Shown one piece after another: positions 26,020 through 34,135 of a DNA stretch of 64,000 bases. The DNA comes from DATJLY01 sp035604615 (lineage in GTDB: Bacteria; Pseudomonadota; Alphaproteobacteria; ATCC43930; CGMCC-115725): assembly GCA_035604615.1 (NCBI GenBank), contig DATNID010000065.1:62001-126000 (forward strand), given 5' to 3'. Within the stretch, counting starts at the first letter, position 1; each line of letters opens with the position of its first letter. The position numbers and the translations under genes were made by a program. The notes beneath the pieces are model-generated. The model was not told the origin of the DNA and searched no databases. It saw only the letters and a program-made list of their open reading frames with translations.

Positions 26020-26538
26020 TCACGCGGCGAACACCTTGCCGCCCGTCAGCAGCGGCGAGAGGATGAAGGCGGCCGGCGCTTGCGTTGCTACCGCTTGCTT
26101 GATCGAGCGGTCGATGATGAATTCGAGCTCGTCGAGGCGGGTGATGGAATGGTTCTCGATGCCGAGCGAATCCAGCACCGGGCGCATGGTGCGGCACACC
26201 AGCGCCTGGCCCAGATTGAACTCGCCCAAGGTGCCGCGCTCGCTGACGATCATCAGCACCGGAATCTGGTAGGGCACGGCGAGCGAGGCGAGCGCGTTGG
26301 CGATGGTGCCGAAGCCGCTCGTCTGCATCAGCACCACGCCGCGCATGCCGCCCATCCACGCGCCCGCGACGATGCCGACCGCCTCCTCCTCGCGCGCGGT
26401 GGCGAAGATGGTGAAGTAGGGATCGCGCTCGATGCCCGCGATGAGCGGCGTCAGCACCTTGTCCGGAACGTAGGTCACGAGGCGGACCTCGTTCGCCTTC
26501 AATGTCCTGTGCACGATCTCGTGCCATTCGGCGGTCAC
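26020..26538 (-). CDS. TPP-dependent decarboxylase, alpha (PYR) subunit, ComD-like
   Basis: 172 residues, PYR domain with the conserved glutamate region AREEEAVGIVAGAWMGG that activates TPP, and the LMQTSGFGTIANALASL segment. Together with the following gene it forms one split decarboxylase, the arrangement of ComD/ComE sulfopyruvate decarboxylase. No coenzyme M or phosphonate synthesis genes are in the window, so another 2-oxo acid is likely. Spacing of 8 nt between stop and the next ATG supports an operon. Confidence 0.85.
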   Translation of the reverse strand: MTAEWHEIVHRTLKANEVRLVTYVPDKVLTPLIAGIERDPYFTIFATAREEEAVGIVAGAWMGGMRGVVLMQTSGFGTIANALASLAVPYQIPVLMIVSERGTLGEFNLGQALVCRTMRPVLDSLGIENHSITRLDELEFIIDRSIKQAVATQAPAAFILSPLLTGGKVFAA

Positions 26539-26620
26539 GCGCTGTCTCCTCGGCCGGTCCTGGCGCCGAGATTACCGCGCCGGCGCGCGTCGGGATAGCG
26601 CGCGGCTGGAGTCCCGCCGG

Positions 26621-26715
26621 TGCGTCCTTCGACTACGCTTCGCTCCGCTCAGGATGAGGACTTTCCCTTATGCCACAAAGGATTTTCCTCATCCTGAGCA
26701 AAGTCGAAGGACGCA
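26621..26715. repeat. Dispersed palindromic repeat, copy 1
   Basis: Inverted repeat with outer arms TGCGTCCTTCGACT and its near-complement GTCGAAGGACGCA, and inner arms CAGGATGAGGA/TCCTCATCCTG. The left arm has an extra ACGCTTCGCTCCGCT insert and the loop contains CACAAAGGAT. A second copy at 42082 is in reverse orientation. Lies between two minus-strand genes. Such elements are frequent, non-coding and REP-like. Confidence 0.85.
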
Positions 26716-26731
26716 GGATGCCAATGCAGCG

Positions 26732-27598
26732 TCATTTGCCTTTGCCCGCGGGATAGCGCGCGCCCACGTCGCAGCGCTGCAGCACGTCGCGATCCTCGCG
26801 CGGCAGCTTGTGCTCGGCGGCGAATTCCGCGAGCCGCTTGGCCAGGCCCGAAACGCGGAAGCCCGGCGCGGTGGGGGCGAACTGGACCGTGTTGCCGCGC
26901 GGGCCGCGCTCGGCGACGAGGAACGAGCCGGGCAGCGGCGGCTTCACCCGCTCGACCCGCTGCCGCTTGGAGCCGGCGAGGCCCTCGCCGGTCCAGCCGC
27001 CCGCCCAGTTGACCGCGACGCAGCCGCCCGGGCGCAGCGCCGCGATGCAGTTCTCCCAGAACTGCTCGTCGAGCGGCGCGGTGCCGCCGGCGTCGTAGAG
27101 ATCGACCATCACCGAGTCATATGCGCCTTTGGCGTCGGCCACGAACTCGACCGCGTCGCCGCGCACGATGCGGCGGTCGATGTGGAAATGCTCGCGCGCA
27201 TAGGCGATCACCGCCGGGTCGCGCTCGACCGCCATGACCGCGACCTGCGGCAGATAGGCCGCGAGATGGCGGCACATCGCGCCGCCGCCGAGCCCGAGCA
27301 TCAGCACCGACTTGGCCTCGGCCGCGAGCGCCAGCGAGGCGAGCATCAGCCGCTCGTAGGAGAACACCAGCCGCTCCGGCGCGCCCAAATCCATCGCCGA
27401 ATGCTCCATCACCTCGCGGGTGCGCCCGACCGTGCCGAGAAGCCGCAGCATGCGTCCGCGCAAGGTCGCCTCGACCACGAACAGGAAGGCGCCCGCGCCC
27501 ATCGCCTTGCGCACCGCCAGGATGCGGCTTCCGTCGCCGTAATAGCGGCGGATGAGGCGGCGCAGCTTGTCGCTCTCTGCGCCGCCGTCAGCCGGCAT
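26732..27598 (-). CDS. Spermidine-synthase-like (SpeE-fold) methyltransferase-superfamily protein
   Basis: 288 residues. The Rossmann core resembles polyamine synthases: LMLGLGGGAMCRHLAAYLP, the acidic VERDPAVIAYAREHF, then GDAVEFVADAKGAYDSVMVDLYDAGG. The N-terminal half is an unusual lead-in (about 1-90) without the beta-hairpin domain of SpeE. Such stand-alone SpeE-fold proteins are widespread and mostly uncharacterised, so spermidine synthesis is not claimed. ATG 27598 fits the start of homologous sequence. Confidence 0.75.
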   Translation of the reverse strand: MPADGGAESDKLRRLIRRYYGDGSRILAVRKAMGAGAFLFVVEATLRGRMLRLLGTVGRTREVMEHSAMDLGAPERLVFSYERLMLASLALAAEAKSVLMLGLGGGAMCRHLAAYLPQVAVMAVERDPAVIAYAREHFHIDRRIVRGDAVEFVADAKGAYDSVMVDLYDAGGTAPLDEQFWENCIAALRPGGCVAVNWAGGWTGEGLAGSKRQRVERVKPPLPGSFLVAERGPRGNTVQFAPTAPGFRVSGLAKRLAEFAAEHKLPREDRDVLQRCDVGARYPAGKGK

Positions 27599-27630
27599 GG
27601 GCCGCCGCCAAGGGTGAAAAATCCATGCCG

Positions 27631-27639
27631 TGCTATACT
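27631..27639 (+). promoter_or_regulatory. Extended -10 promoter candidate
   Basis: TGC-TATACT, a close match to the extended -10 consensus (TGn-TATAAT), 38 nt before the flavin monooxygenase start. No clear -35 element, as expected for extended -10 promoters. Confidence 0.4.
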
Positions 27640-27677
27640 CTTGGCGCTGGGCGGGTTCAACGAGGGAGGGACGAACC

Positions 27678-28859
27678 ATGGCGCAATCCTATGCACGGGA
27701 AAGCCTGATCGAGCGCGCCAACGCGCTGCTGCCGCGGCTGAAGGAGCGGGCGGTCGCGACCAGCGCGGCGCGCCAGGTCCCGGCCGAGACCATCAAGGAT
27801 TTCTGGGACGCCGATCTGCTCTACCTGCTGAAGCCCAAGAAGTTCGGCGGGCCGGAGGTGCGCGTCGACACCAATTTCGAGATCGCCTCGGTGCTGAGCC
27901 GCGGCGACGGCTCGGCGGCGTGGGTGTGGACGGTGATGGGCGTCCACGATCTCTTCATCGCCCTCTTCCCCGAGAAGGCGCAGCAGGAATACTGGGCCGA
28001 GGACCGCACCCTGAGCGCGTCGAGCTTCGCGCCCTCGGGCAAGGTCGTGCCGGTGCCGGGCGGGGTCAAGCTGTCGGGCAAGTGGTCGTTCTGCAGCGGC
28101 ATCGACAACGCGCGCTGGATGATCCTGAGCGCCTTCGCCGGCATGCTGAGCCAAGACCCGCCCATCCCCGACATCCGCTACCTGCTGCTGCCCAAATCCG
28201 ACGTGCACGTGATCGACGACTGGACCGTGCTCGGCCTCCAGGGCACCGGCAGCAAGAGCTGCGCCGTCGAGGATTTGTTCGTGCCCGAGCACCGCATGGT
28301 CACCAACGCCGACCTCGCCGCCGGCACCTCGCCCGGCTCCAAGGTGCATGCGGGGCCGCTCTACCACGCGCCGGTGTGGGCGATCTTCCCGTTCTGCATT
28401 TCCTCCGCCGCGCCCGGCATGGCCAAGGGCGCGGTCGAGGCCTTCGTCGCCGAGATGAAGGCGCGCGCCTCGGCCTTCGACCACTCGCCGCTGTCCAGGA
28501 AGCCGACCATCCAGATGCGCCTGTCCGAGGCCTCGGCCTTGGCGGACGCTTCCGAGCTTCTCTACATGCGCTCGCTCAAGGAGACGATCGACAAGATCAT
28601 GGCGGGCGAGACCCTGTCGCTCGAGCATCGCGTGCGCTCGCGCCGCGACCAGGGCTACGCGGTGCAGATGGCCAAGCGCGCGACCGAAATTCTCCTCGGC
28701 GCGCAAGGCGGCGGCGGCCTGTTCGAGCGCGGCCAGGTGCAGCGGTCGATGCGCGACCTCAACGCGGTCGCTGCCCACATCGCCGCCAACTGGGACATGC
28801 CGGCGCTCAATTACGGACAGGTGATGCTGGGCGGCCCGCCGACCGATCCGTTCTACTGA
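27678..28859 (+). CDS. Acyl-CoA-dehydrogenase-fold flavin monooxygenase (HsaA/HpaB group D-like)
   Basis: 393 residues. The three-domain acyl-CoA dehydrogenase fold is recognisable, but the sequence is of the flavin-dependent monooxygenase type: an early SRGDGSAAWVWTVMGVH segment, a central beta domain LSGKWSFCSGIDNARW, then DDWTVLGLQGTGSKSCAVEDLFVPEHR. This matches HsaA/DszC/two-component hydroxylase relatives that use FADH2 or FMNH2 to hydroxylate aromatic rings or heteroatoms. No flavin reductase partner is adjacent. GAGGGAGG precedes ATG 27678. Convergent with the DHA2 transporter, overlapping its end by 7 nt. Confidence 0.8.
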   Translation: MAQSYARESLIERANALLPRLKERAVATSAARQVPAETIKDFWDADLLYLLKPKKFGGPEVRVDTNFEIASVLSRGDGSAAWVWTVMGVHDLFIALFPEKAQQEYWAEDRTLSASSFAPSGKVVPVPGGVKLSGKWSFCSGIDNARWMILSAFAGMLSQDPPIPDIRYLLLPKSDVHVIDDWTVLGLQGTGSKSCAVEDLFVPEHRMVTNADLAAGTSPGSKVHAGPLYHAPVWAIFPFCISSAAPGMAKGAVEAFVAEMKARASAFDHSPLSRKPTIQMRLSEASALADASELLYMRSLKETIDKIMAGETLSLEHRVRSRRDQGYAVQMAKRATEILLGAQGGGGLFERGQVQRSMRDLNAVAAHIAANWDMPALNYGQVMLGGPPTDPFY

Positions 28860-30301
28860 ACCGCGGGGGCGCGGTGGCCAGTCATCAGCGCGCCGTCGCC
28901 GGGCGCGAGGCGCGCGAACCATAGAAGCGAGGCGAGCGGGAACACCGCCATCACCAGAAACACGGTGGCGAAATCCCCCTGCGTCGGATTGGCGACCGGG
29001 CCGGCGAACAGGCCCAACAGGGTCGCGCTGATCGCGATGCCGAAGCTCTGCGACAATTGCTGCATCACGCTGGCGAGGCTCGAGCCGGGGCTGATGTTGC
29101 GGCCCGCGAGATCGGCATAGCCCAGGCTCGACAGCGACGTGTATTGCAGCGAGCGGAAGAACCCCAGCACGACCAGGAGTCCCGCCAGCGCCCACCACGG
29201 CGTGGCGCCGGTGATGAGCGCCAATCCCATCATCAGCACGCCGACGATGGTGCCGTTGACCAGGAGCACCGTGCGGAAGCCCCAGCCCTTGAGGATTCGC
29301 GGCGTCACCACGCGCATCGCCATCGACGAGACGGCGGTCAGCGACGTGAACAGGCCGGAATGGAACGCCGAGAACCCGAGCGCGAGCTGGAGCAGGAGCG
29401 GCAGCAGGAACGGGGTCGAGCCATAGCCGATGCGCGCCACCGTGCCGCCCACATTGCCGACCCAGAACGTCTTGATGCGGAACAGCTCGAGGTCGATGAC
29501 GGGATCGTGGGTGCGGCGCGCGTAGGGGACATAGAGACCAAGGAACAAGACGGCGACCGCGATGATGAGCAGCTCGTCGAGATTCGAGATGCGCTGGCGC
29601 CCCGCGAATTCGAGCGCCAGCTGAACGGCGGCGAGCCCCACCGCGCACAGCACGAACCCCGCGAAATCGAACCGCGCCAGCGCGTCGCTGCGGAAATTGT
29701 CGAAATACCGCAGCGCCAGCGCGATCCCGAGGCACCCGATCGGCACGTTGATGAAGAAGATCCAGCGCCACGACGCGTACGTGGTGAGAAACCCGCCCAC
29801 CAAGGGACCCAGCGCCGGCCCGATCATCGCCGGCATCATCACATAGCCCATCGCCACCACGATCTCGGAGCGCGGGAAGGATTTGAGCATGACGAGCCGC
29901 CCGACCGGGTTCATCAGCGCGCCGCCCACGCCCTGCAGCACCCGCATCACGACCAGCATCGTCAGCGAATTCGCCGCGCCGCACAGCGCCGAGGCGACCG
30001 TGAAGACGCCGACCGCGACGCAGAACACGGTGCGCGCGCCGAACCGGTCGGCGATCCAGCCGCTGATCGGGATGAAGACCGCGAGGCTGAGGAGATAGCT
30101 GGTGATGGCGAGATTGAGGTGCAGCGGGCTCTCGCCGAGCGAGGCCGCGATCTGCGGCAGGGAGGTCGCGATGATGGTCTGGTCGAGCGCCTCCATGAAG
30201 AGCGCGCAGGCGCAGACGAGCGGGATGAGGAGCCTGAGCCGCGGCTCCTCCTGCGTGCGATAGAGCGGCTCGGGCCGCGTCTCGCCGCGCGGTTCGTCCA
30301 A
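28853..30301 (-). CDS. DHA2-family MFS multidrug efflux transporter (EmrB/QacA type)
   Basis: About 482 residues with about 14 hydrophobic segments. Motif C-like ALDQTIIATSLPQIA in the first segment and loop WIADRFGARTVFC are typical of drug:H+ antiporter family 2. No EmrA adaptor gene is adjacent. Start: a TTG at 30301 behind GGGGAG is preferred. An ATG at 30379 would add 26 residues and overlap the divergent ligase gene by 14 nt. Substrates unknown; may export aromatic compounds handled next door. Confidence 0.85.
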   Translation of the reverse strand: MDEPRGETRPEPLYRTQEEPRLRLLIPLVCACALFMEALDQTIIATSLPQIAASLGESPLHLNLAITSYLLSLAVFIPISGWIADRFGARTVFCVAVGVFTVASALCGAANSLTMLVVMRVLQGVGGALMNPVGRLVMLKSFPRSEIVVAMGYVMMPAMIGPALGPLVGGFLTTYASWRWIFFINVPIGCLGIALALRYFDNFRSDALARFDFAGFVLCAVGLAAVQLALEFAGRQRISNLDELLIIAVAVLFLGLYVPYARRTHDPVIDLELFRIKTFWVGNVGGTVARIGYGSTPFLLPLLLQLALGFSAFHSGLFTSLTAVSSMAMRVVTPRILKGWGFRTVLLVNGTIVGVLMMGLALITGATPWWALAGLLVVLGFFRSLQYTSLSSLGYADLAGRNISPGSSLASVMQQLSQSFGIAISATLLGLFAGPVANPTQGDFATVFLVMAVFPLASLLWFARLAPGDGALMTGHRAPAVQ

Positions 30302-30365
30302 CCTCGCTGCTCCCCAATCTTCCCTTCGATCGGCGCCGAGACTAGCATGGCGCGGGAGGCAGCGG

Positions 30366-31676
30366 ATGGCCAAGCGCACCAGCCATGCGCCAAGACGGGA
30401 CGAGCTCGAACCGATCGAGACCGCGTCCGAGGACGAGCTGAGGGCGTTGCAGCTCGAGCGGCTGCGCTGGTCGCTGCGCCACGCCTACGACAACGTGCCG
30501 CATTACCGCCGCCGCTTCGAGGAGGCCGGCGTCCATCCCGACGATCTGCGGGGGCTCGAGGACATCGCGCGCTTCCCCTTCACCGCCAAGGACGATCTGC
30601 GCGCCAATTATCCCTTCGGCATGTTCGCCGTGCCGCGCGAGAAGATCGCGCGCATCCATGCCTCGTCGGGCACGACAGGGAAGCCGACAGTGGTGGGCTA
30701 CACGCAGCGCGATCTCGACACCTGGTCGGATTTGATGGCGCGCAGCATTCGCGCCTGCGGCGGGCGCGCGGGCATGAAGGTGCATGTGGCGTACGGCTAT
30801 GGGCTCTTCACCGGCGGGCTCGGCGCGCATTACGGCGCGGAGCGGCTGGGCTGCACCGTGATCCCGGTGTCGGGCGGCATGACCGAGCGCCAGGTGCGGC
30901 TCATCACCGACTTCGCGCCCGAGATCATCATGGTGACGCCGAGCTACATGCTGGCGATCCTCGATGAGTTCCGCGCGCAAGGCCTCGACCCGCGTGCCTC
31001 TTCGCTCGAGATCGGCATTTTCGGCGCCGAGCCCTGGACCAACGCCATGCGCGCCGAGATCGAGGACGCGTTCGACATGGATGCGGTCGACATGTACGGG
31101 CTGTCCGAGGTGATCGGCCCCGGCGTCGCCAACGAATGCGTAGAAACCAAGGACGGGCTCCACGTCTGGGAGGATCATTTCCTGCCCGAGATCGTCGATC
31201 CCATCACCGGCCGCGTGCTGCGCCAGGGCGAGCGCGGCGAGCTGGTGCTGACCTCGCTCACCAAAGAGGCGATGCCGGTCATCCGCTATCGCACGCGCGA
31301 CCTGACGCGGCTCTTGCCGGGCACGGCACGAACCATGCGGCGGATCGAGAAGATCACCGGCCGCAGCGACGACATGATCATCCTGCGCGGCGTCAACCTG
31401 TTCCCGACCCAAATCGAGGAGCTGATCCTCGAGGACAAGCGCCTGGCGCCGCATTTCGTGATCGAGCTTACGCGCGAGGGAAGGTTGGACTCGATGCGCG
31501 TCAAGGTCGAAGGCCGCGGCGGCGCGGACGACGCCGAAGCCGGCCGCGCGCTGGCGCAGCGCATCAAGGCGCTGATCGGCGTCACCGCCGCGGTCGAGAC
31601 AATGCCGCAAGGCGCCATCGAGCGCTCCATCGGCAAGGCCAAACGCATCGTCGACCTGCGCCCGAAGGACGAGTGA
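30366..31676 (+). CDS. paaK: Phenylacetate-CoA ligase family protein
   Basis: 436 residues, full length for PaaK. Activates an arylacetate (or related aromatic acid) to its CoA thioester through an acyl-adenylate. Visible motifs: P-loop ASSGTTGKPTVVGYT, aromatic-binding HVAYGYGLFTGGLGAHYG, MYGLSEVIGPGV, and the hinge RSDDMIILRGVNLFPTQIEE before the small C-terminal domain. The ring-hydroxylating paaABCDE genes are not here, so classical phenylacetate degradation is not shown. The neighbouring DpgC-like gene suggests another fate for the CoA ester. Convergent with that gene, 7 nt apart. Confidence 0.88.
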   Translation: MAKRTSHAPRRDELEPIETASEDELRALQLERLRWSLRHAYDNVPHYRRRFEEAGVHPDDLRGLEDIARFPFTAKDDLRANYPFGMFAVPREKIARIHASSGTTGKPTVVGYTQRDLDTWSDLMARSIRACGGRAGMKVHVAYGYGLFTGGLGAHYGAERLGCTVIPVSGGMTERQVRLITDFAPEIIMVTPSYMLAILDEFRAQGLDPRASSLEIGIFGAEPWTNAMRAEIEDAFDMDAVDMYGLSEVIGPGVANECVETKDGLHVWEDHFLPEIVDPITGRVLRQGERGELVLTSLTKEAMPVIRYRTRDLTRLLPGTARTMRRIEKITGRSDDMIILRGVNLFPTQIEELILEDKRLAPHFVIELTREGRLDSMRVKVEGRGGADDAEAGRALAQRIKALIGVTAAVETMPQGAIERSIGKAKRIVDLRPKDE

Positions 31677-31683
31677 GGGCGCG

Positions 31684-33018
31684 CTAGACCTTGCGGCTGG
31701 CCGCGTTCCAGTGGCGCTCGAGGTTGGCGATGAGGGCGGGGCTGAAGTGGCAATAGGCCTGCTCGCGCGCATAGACCGCCATGTAGCGGCGGAAGAGGTC
31801 GAGCGACTCGACCCCGACCCGGAGCGCGCGGCGGTTGCCGGCGGCGCTGACGATGCCTGAATCGGTGAAATCGGCGCAGGCGCGCTCGACCGCGCGGTCC
31901 ATGTCCGCAGGCGCCACCACCTCGTCGCAAATGAGCCGGCCCTCCGGACTGTCGCAATCGAGCCGCCGGCCGGACAGTATCGCCTGGCGCGCAATGCGGT
32001 CGCCGGTGAAGCGCGCGAGCCGCAGATTAGCGGCGCCGGGAATGATGCCCTCCTTGCGCGCCGGCAAGGTCATGTAGGCGTCGCTGGCGGCGATGACGCG
32101 GTCCATCACCAGGAGAAGCTGGCAGCCGCCGCCGATCGCGAACCCGTCGACCGCGGCCAGCCACGGCTTCTCGATGGTGCCGCCGGCGACCTCGTCGGGG
32201 TCCGCGTCGCGCCGCGCCACGCCGCGGAAGAGCTTGTTCACCAGCCCCAGATCGCGCGTCAGATACCACAGGAACGGGATCATGCCGCGGTAGAGATGGG
32301 TCAGGTTGATGCCGGCGTTGAAGACGCGCCTTCCGCGCCATTTCGCGTGCTCGACGCGGCCGCCGCGCAGCACCGCGATCTCGCTCGCCGGATCGAGCGT
32401 CGCGACATCGACGGCGATTTCGAGCGCGTCGAGCGTGGTCTCGTCCTCGGCGTTGAGGAAGCGCGGATTGCGCATGGTGACATGCGCCGCCTTGCCGCGC
32501 CGCTCGACGTGCGCCGTGCCGAGATCGAGCGTGCCGGTGGCCGCGAATTCCGGGGTGCGCGCCAGCGCCGCGTCCGTCGGCAGCAGCATGGCGTGGCAGA
32601 GATGCGCGCCCGAGGTTGGATCGGCCAGGACCGCGGCGACGAAGAGTCCCTGGTCCACCTCGCACCCGTCCTTGTCGCGCTGCGGCAGCGCGGCCTCGCG
32701 CGCGACTTCCGCGCGCGTCGGCACCAGGCCGGGGACGAGACCCGCCGCGTCGTAGGCGAGCGCTTCGACGCGCACGAACGCGGCGAGGTCGCGCGTCAGC
32801 GTGCGATAGAGCGCGGGCGCGTGCGCGGCGAGGAAAAGCCGACGCGCTTCGCGGGCCGAAGCGAGCAGCATTTCCGCCGCTTGCGCCTCGGCCGCATTGC
32901 GTTGGGGCTTGGGCGGCAGGCGCGCGAGGCGGTCGGTGGCGCCGCGCCAGAATTGCGCGAAGGTTCCGGTATCGGCGGCAAGATCGCCGGTCGCGAGCGG
33001 AGCGCCGGCGTCGGTCAT
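31684..33018 (-). CDS. DpgC-like cofactor-independent arylacetyl-CoA dioxygenase (crotonase fold)
   Basis: 444 residues, much longer than ordinary enoyl-CoA hydratases (about 260). A helical N-terminal region (about 1-190) precedes a crotonase core with IEKPWLAAVDGFAIGGGCQL, the oxyanion-hole segment. The run ARKEGIIPGAANLRLARFTG, then SGRRLDCDSPEGRLICDEV, and the overall length point to DpgC, the (3,5-dihydroxyphenyl)acetyl-CoA 1,2-dioxygenase of glycopeptide biosynthesis, which uses O2 without metal or flavin. Here no antibiotic genes are near, so a catabolic homologue acting on the product of the adjacent ligase is inferred. Same strand as, and 3 nt after, the binding-protein gene. Confidence 0.78.
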   Translation of the reverse strand: MTDAGAPLATGDLAADTGTFAQFWRGATDRLARLPPKPQRNAAEAQAAEMLLASAREARRLFLAAHAPALYRTLTRDLAAFVRVEALAYDAAGLVPGLVPTRAEVAREAALPQRDKDGCEVDQGLFVAAVLADPTSGAHLCHAMLLPTDAALARTPEFAATGTLDLGTAHVERRGKAAHVTMRNPRFLNAEDETTLDALEIAVDVATLDPASEIAVLRGGRVEHAKWRGRRVFNAGINLTHLYRGMIPFLWYLTRDLGLVNKLFRGVARRDADPDEVAGGTIEKPWLAAVDGFAIGGGCQLLLVMDRVIAASDAYMTLPARKEGIIPGAANLRLARFTGDRIARQAILSGRRLDCDSPEGRLICDEVVAPADMDRAVERACADFTDSGIVSAAGNRRALRVGVESLDLFRRYMAVYAREQAYCHFSPALIANLERHWNAASRKV

Positions 33019-33021
33019 CGC

Positions 33022-34029
33022 TTATCGCGCCTTCTTCGCCGCCTCCTGGACATAGGAGAGATCGGCGAGGCTCTTCACGTCGAGATCGGCCTTGAGGAAG
33101 CCCAGATCGCGCTGCGTCGCGACGTTTGACTGGAGCGCGTCGAGATCGGGCATGCCGTTGGGATCGTGATAAAAGTCGCCGCCCTTGGTGAAGAGCCAGC
33201 TCTGGAACACCGGCGCCGGGATCTTGCTGTAGTCGGAGACGATCTTCACGACCTCGTCGTGGTTCGCGGGATCGGAGTACCAATGCAGGTCGCGCAGCGA
33301 ATCCTCGAGGAAGTCCACCACCGCGGCGCGGTTCTTGGCGAGAAAAGCCTGGCGCGCGGTGAGAATGATCATCTCCGAGCGGCCGATCGCCTCCTTCTGG
33401 GTGAAGAGAGTGCGGGCCATGTCGCGCAGGCCCGGATCGGCGCTGAACGGGCGCACCGAGCTGATGAGGTCGACCTTGTGCTCGGCCAGCATCGCTTTCA
33501 TGTTGGGAAATCCGGCCTCGACGAAGGTAACGTTGCGCTTGTCCTCGAGCCCGTGCTTCTTGAGCATTGCCCGCATCGCCATGTCGACCGCGCTGCCGGC
33601 GCCGTTCGAGACCACGATCTTGTCCTTTAGGTCCTCGACGGTTTTGATCGGGCTGTCCTTGGCCACCATGTATTCGTTGGTGTAGTAGCCCTCGACGCCG
33701 TCCTGGAACACGTCGGCGATGATGCGCAGATCGCTCATGCCGGCGTTCTGGACCGCGAACGACACGGTCGAGAAGGCGAGCGGCGCCAGGTCGATCTCGC
33801 CCGCGGCCAAGGCCGTGATCATCGGCGGCGTCCCTTGGAAGCGCGTGGCTTCGAGCGTGTAGGACGCGCCCTCGTGCTTGGCGATCCCCTGCTTGCCGAA
33901 CATGAGGAGCGGCGCGTCGGCCCCCGGCACGACATAACCCATGCGCAGCTTCACCGGATCGGCATCTGCGCCGCCTGCGAAGAGAGCGCCGGCCGCGAGC
34001 GCGCCGACCATCGCATTCCTGAACCGCAT
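33022..34029 (-). CDS. ABC transporter substrate-binding protein (NitT/TauT/SsuA type)
   Basis: 335 residues with a cleavable signal peptide (MVGALAAGALFAGGADA, cleavage about residue 24). Bi-lobed NMT1/SsuA-like periplasmic binding fold: LRMGYVVPGADAPLLMFGKQGI, ITALAAGEIDLAPLAFSTVS, VVSNGAGSAVDMAM. Ligands in this family are sulfonates, pyrimidines or aromatic acids. GAGGAGGG precedes ATG 34029. No permease or ATPase gene is in the window, so it is an orphan. Three nucleotides from the DpgC-like gene, suggesting uptake of the compound degraded there. Confidence 0.87.
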   Translation of the reverse strand: MRFRNAMVGALAAGALFAGGADADPVKLRMGYVVPGADAPLLMFGKQGIAKHEGASYTLEATRFQGTPPMITALAAGEIDLAPLAFSTVSFAVQNAGMSDLRIIADVFQDGVEGYYTNEYMVAKDSPIKTVEDLKDKIVVSNGAGSAVDMAMRAMLKKHGLEDKRNVTFVEAGFPNMKAMLAEHKVDLISSVRPFSADPGLRDMARTLFTQKEAIGRSEMIILTARQAFLAKNRAAVVDFLEDSLRDLHWYSDPANHDEVVKIVSDYSKIPAPVFQSWLFTKGGDFYHDPNGMPDLDALQSNVATQRDLGFLKADLDVKSLADLSYVQEAAKKAR

Positions 34030-34135
34030 CCAACCCTCCTCGGCATAAGCTGCGGCGTTTGATAGCATGGCGCCGACGCGTGGTCGAACGGGTTCCCGCT
34101 CGCTAGGATGGCCGCGCGAGAACAAGGAGGCGGCG

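Noticed and set aside
25424..26538. Sulfopyruvate or phosphonopyruvate decarboxylase as a definite function
   Set aside because: The fold is right, but no coenzyme M, sulfonate or phosphonate genes are in the window to support the substrate.
26621..26715. CRISPR-like repeat
   Set aside because: Only two dispersed inverted palindromes far apart, no regular spacers and no cas genes.
26732..27598. Spermidine synthase (speE)
   Set aside because: Only the Rossmann core matches; the N-terminal substrate-side domain is absent and no polyamine genes are adjacent.
30302..30379. N-terminal extension of the DHA2 transporter to ATG 30379
   Set aside because: It adds a non-membrane leader, overlaps the divergent ligase gene, and lacks a good ribosome site, whereas TTG 30301 has GGGGAG.
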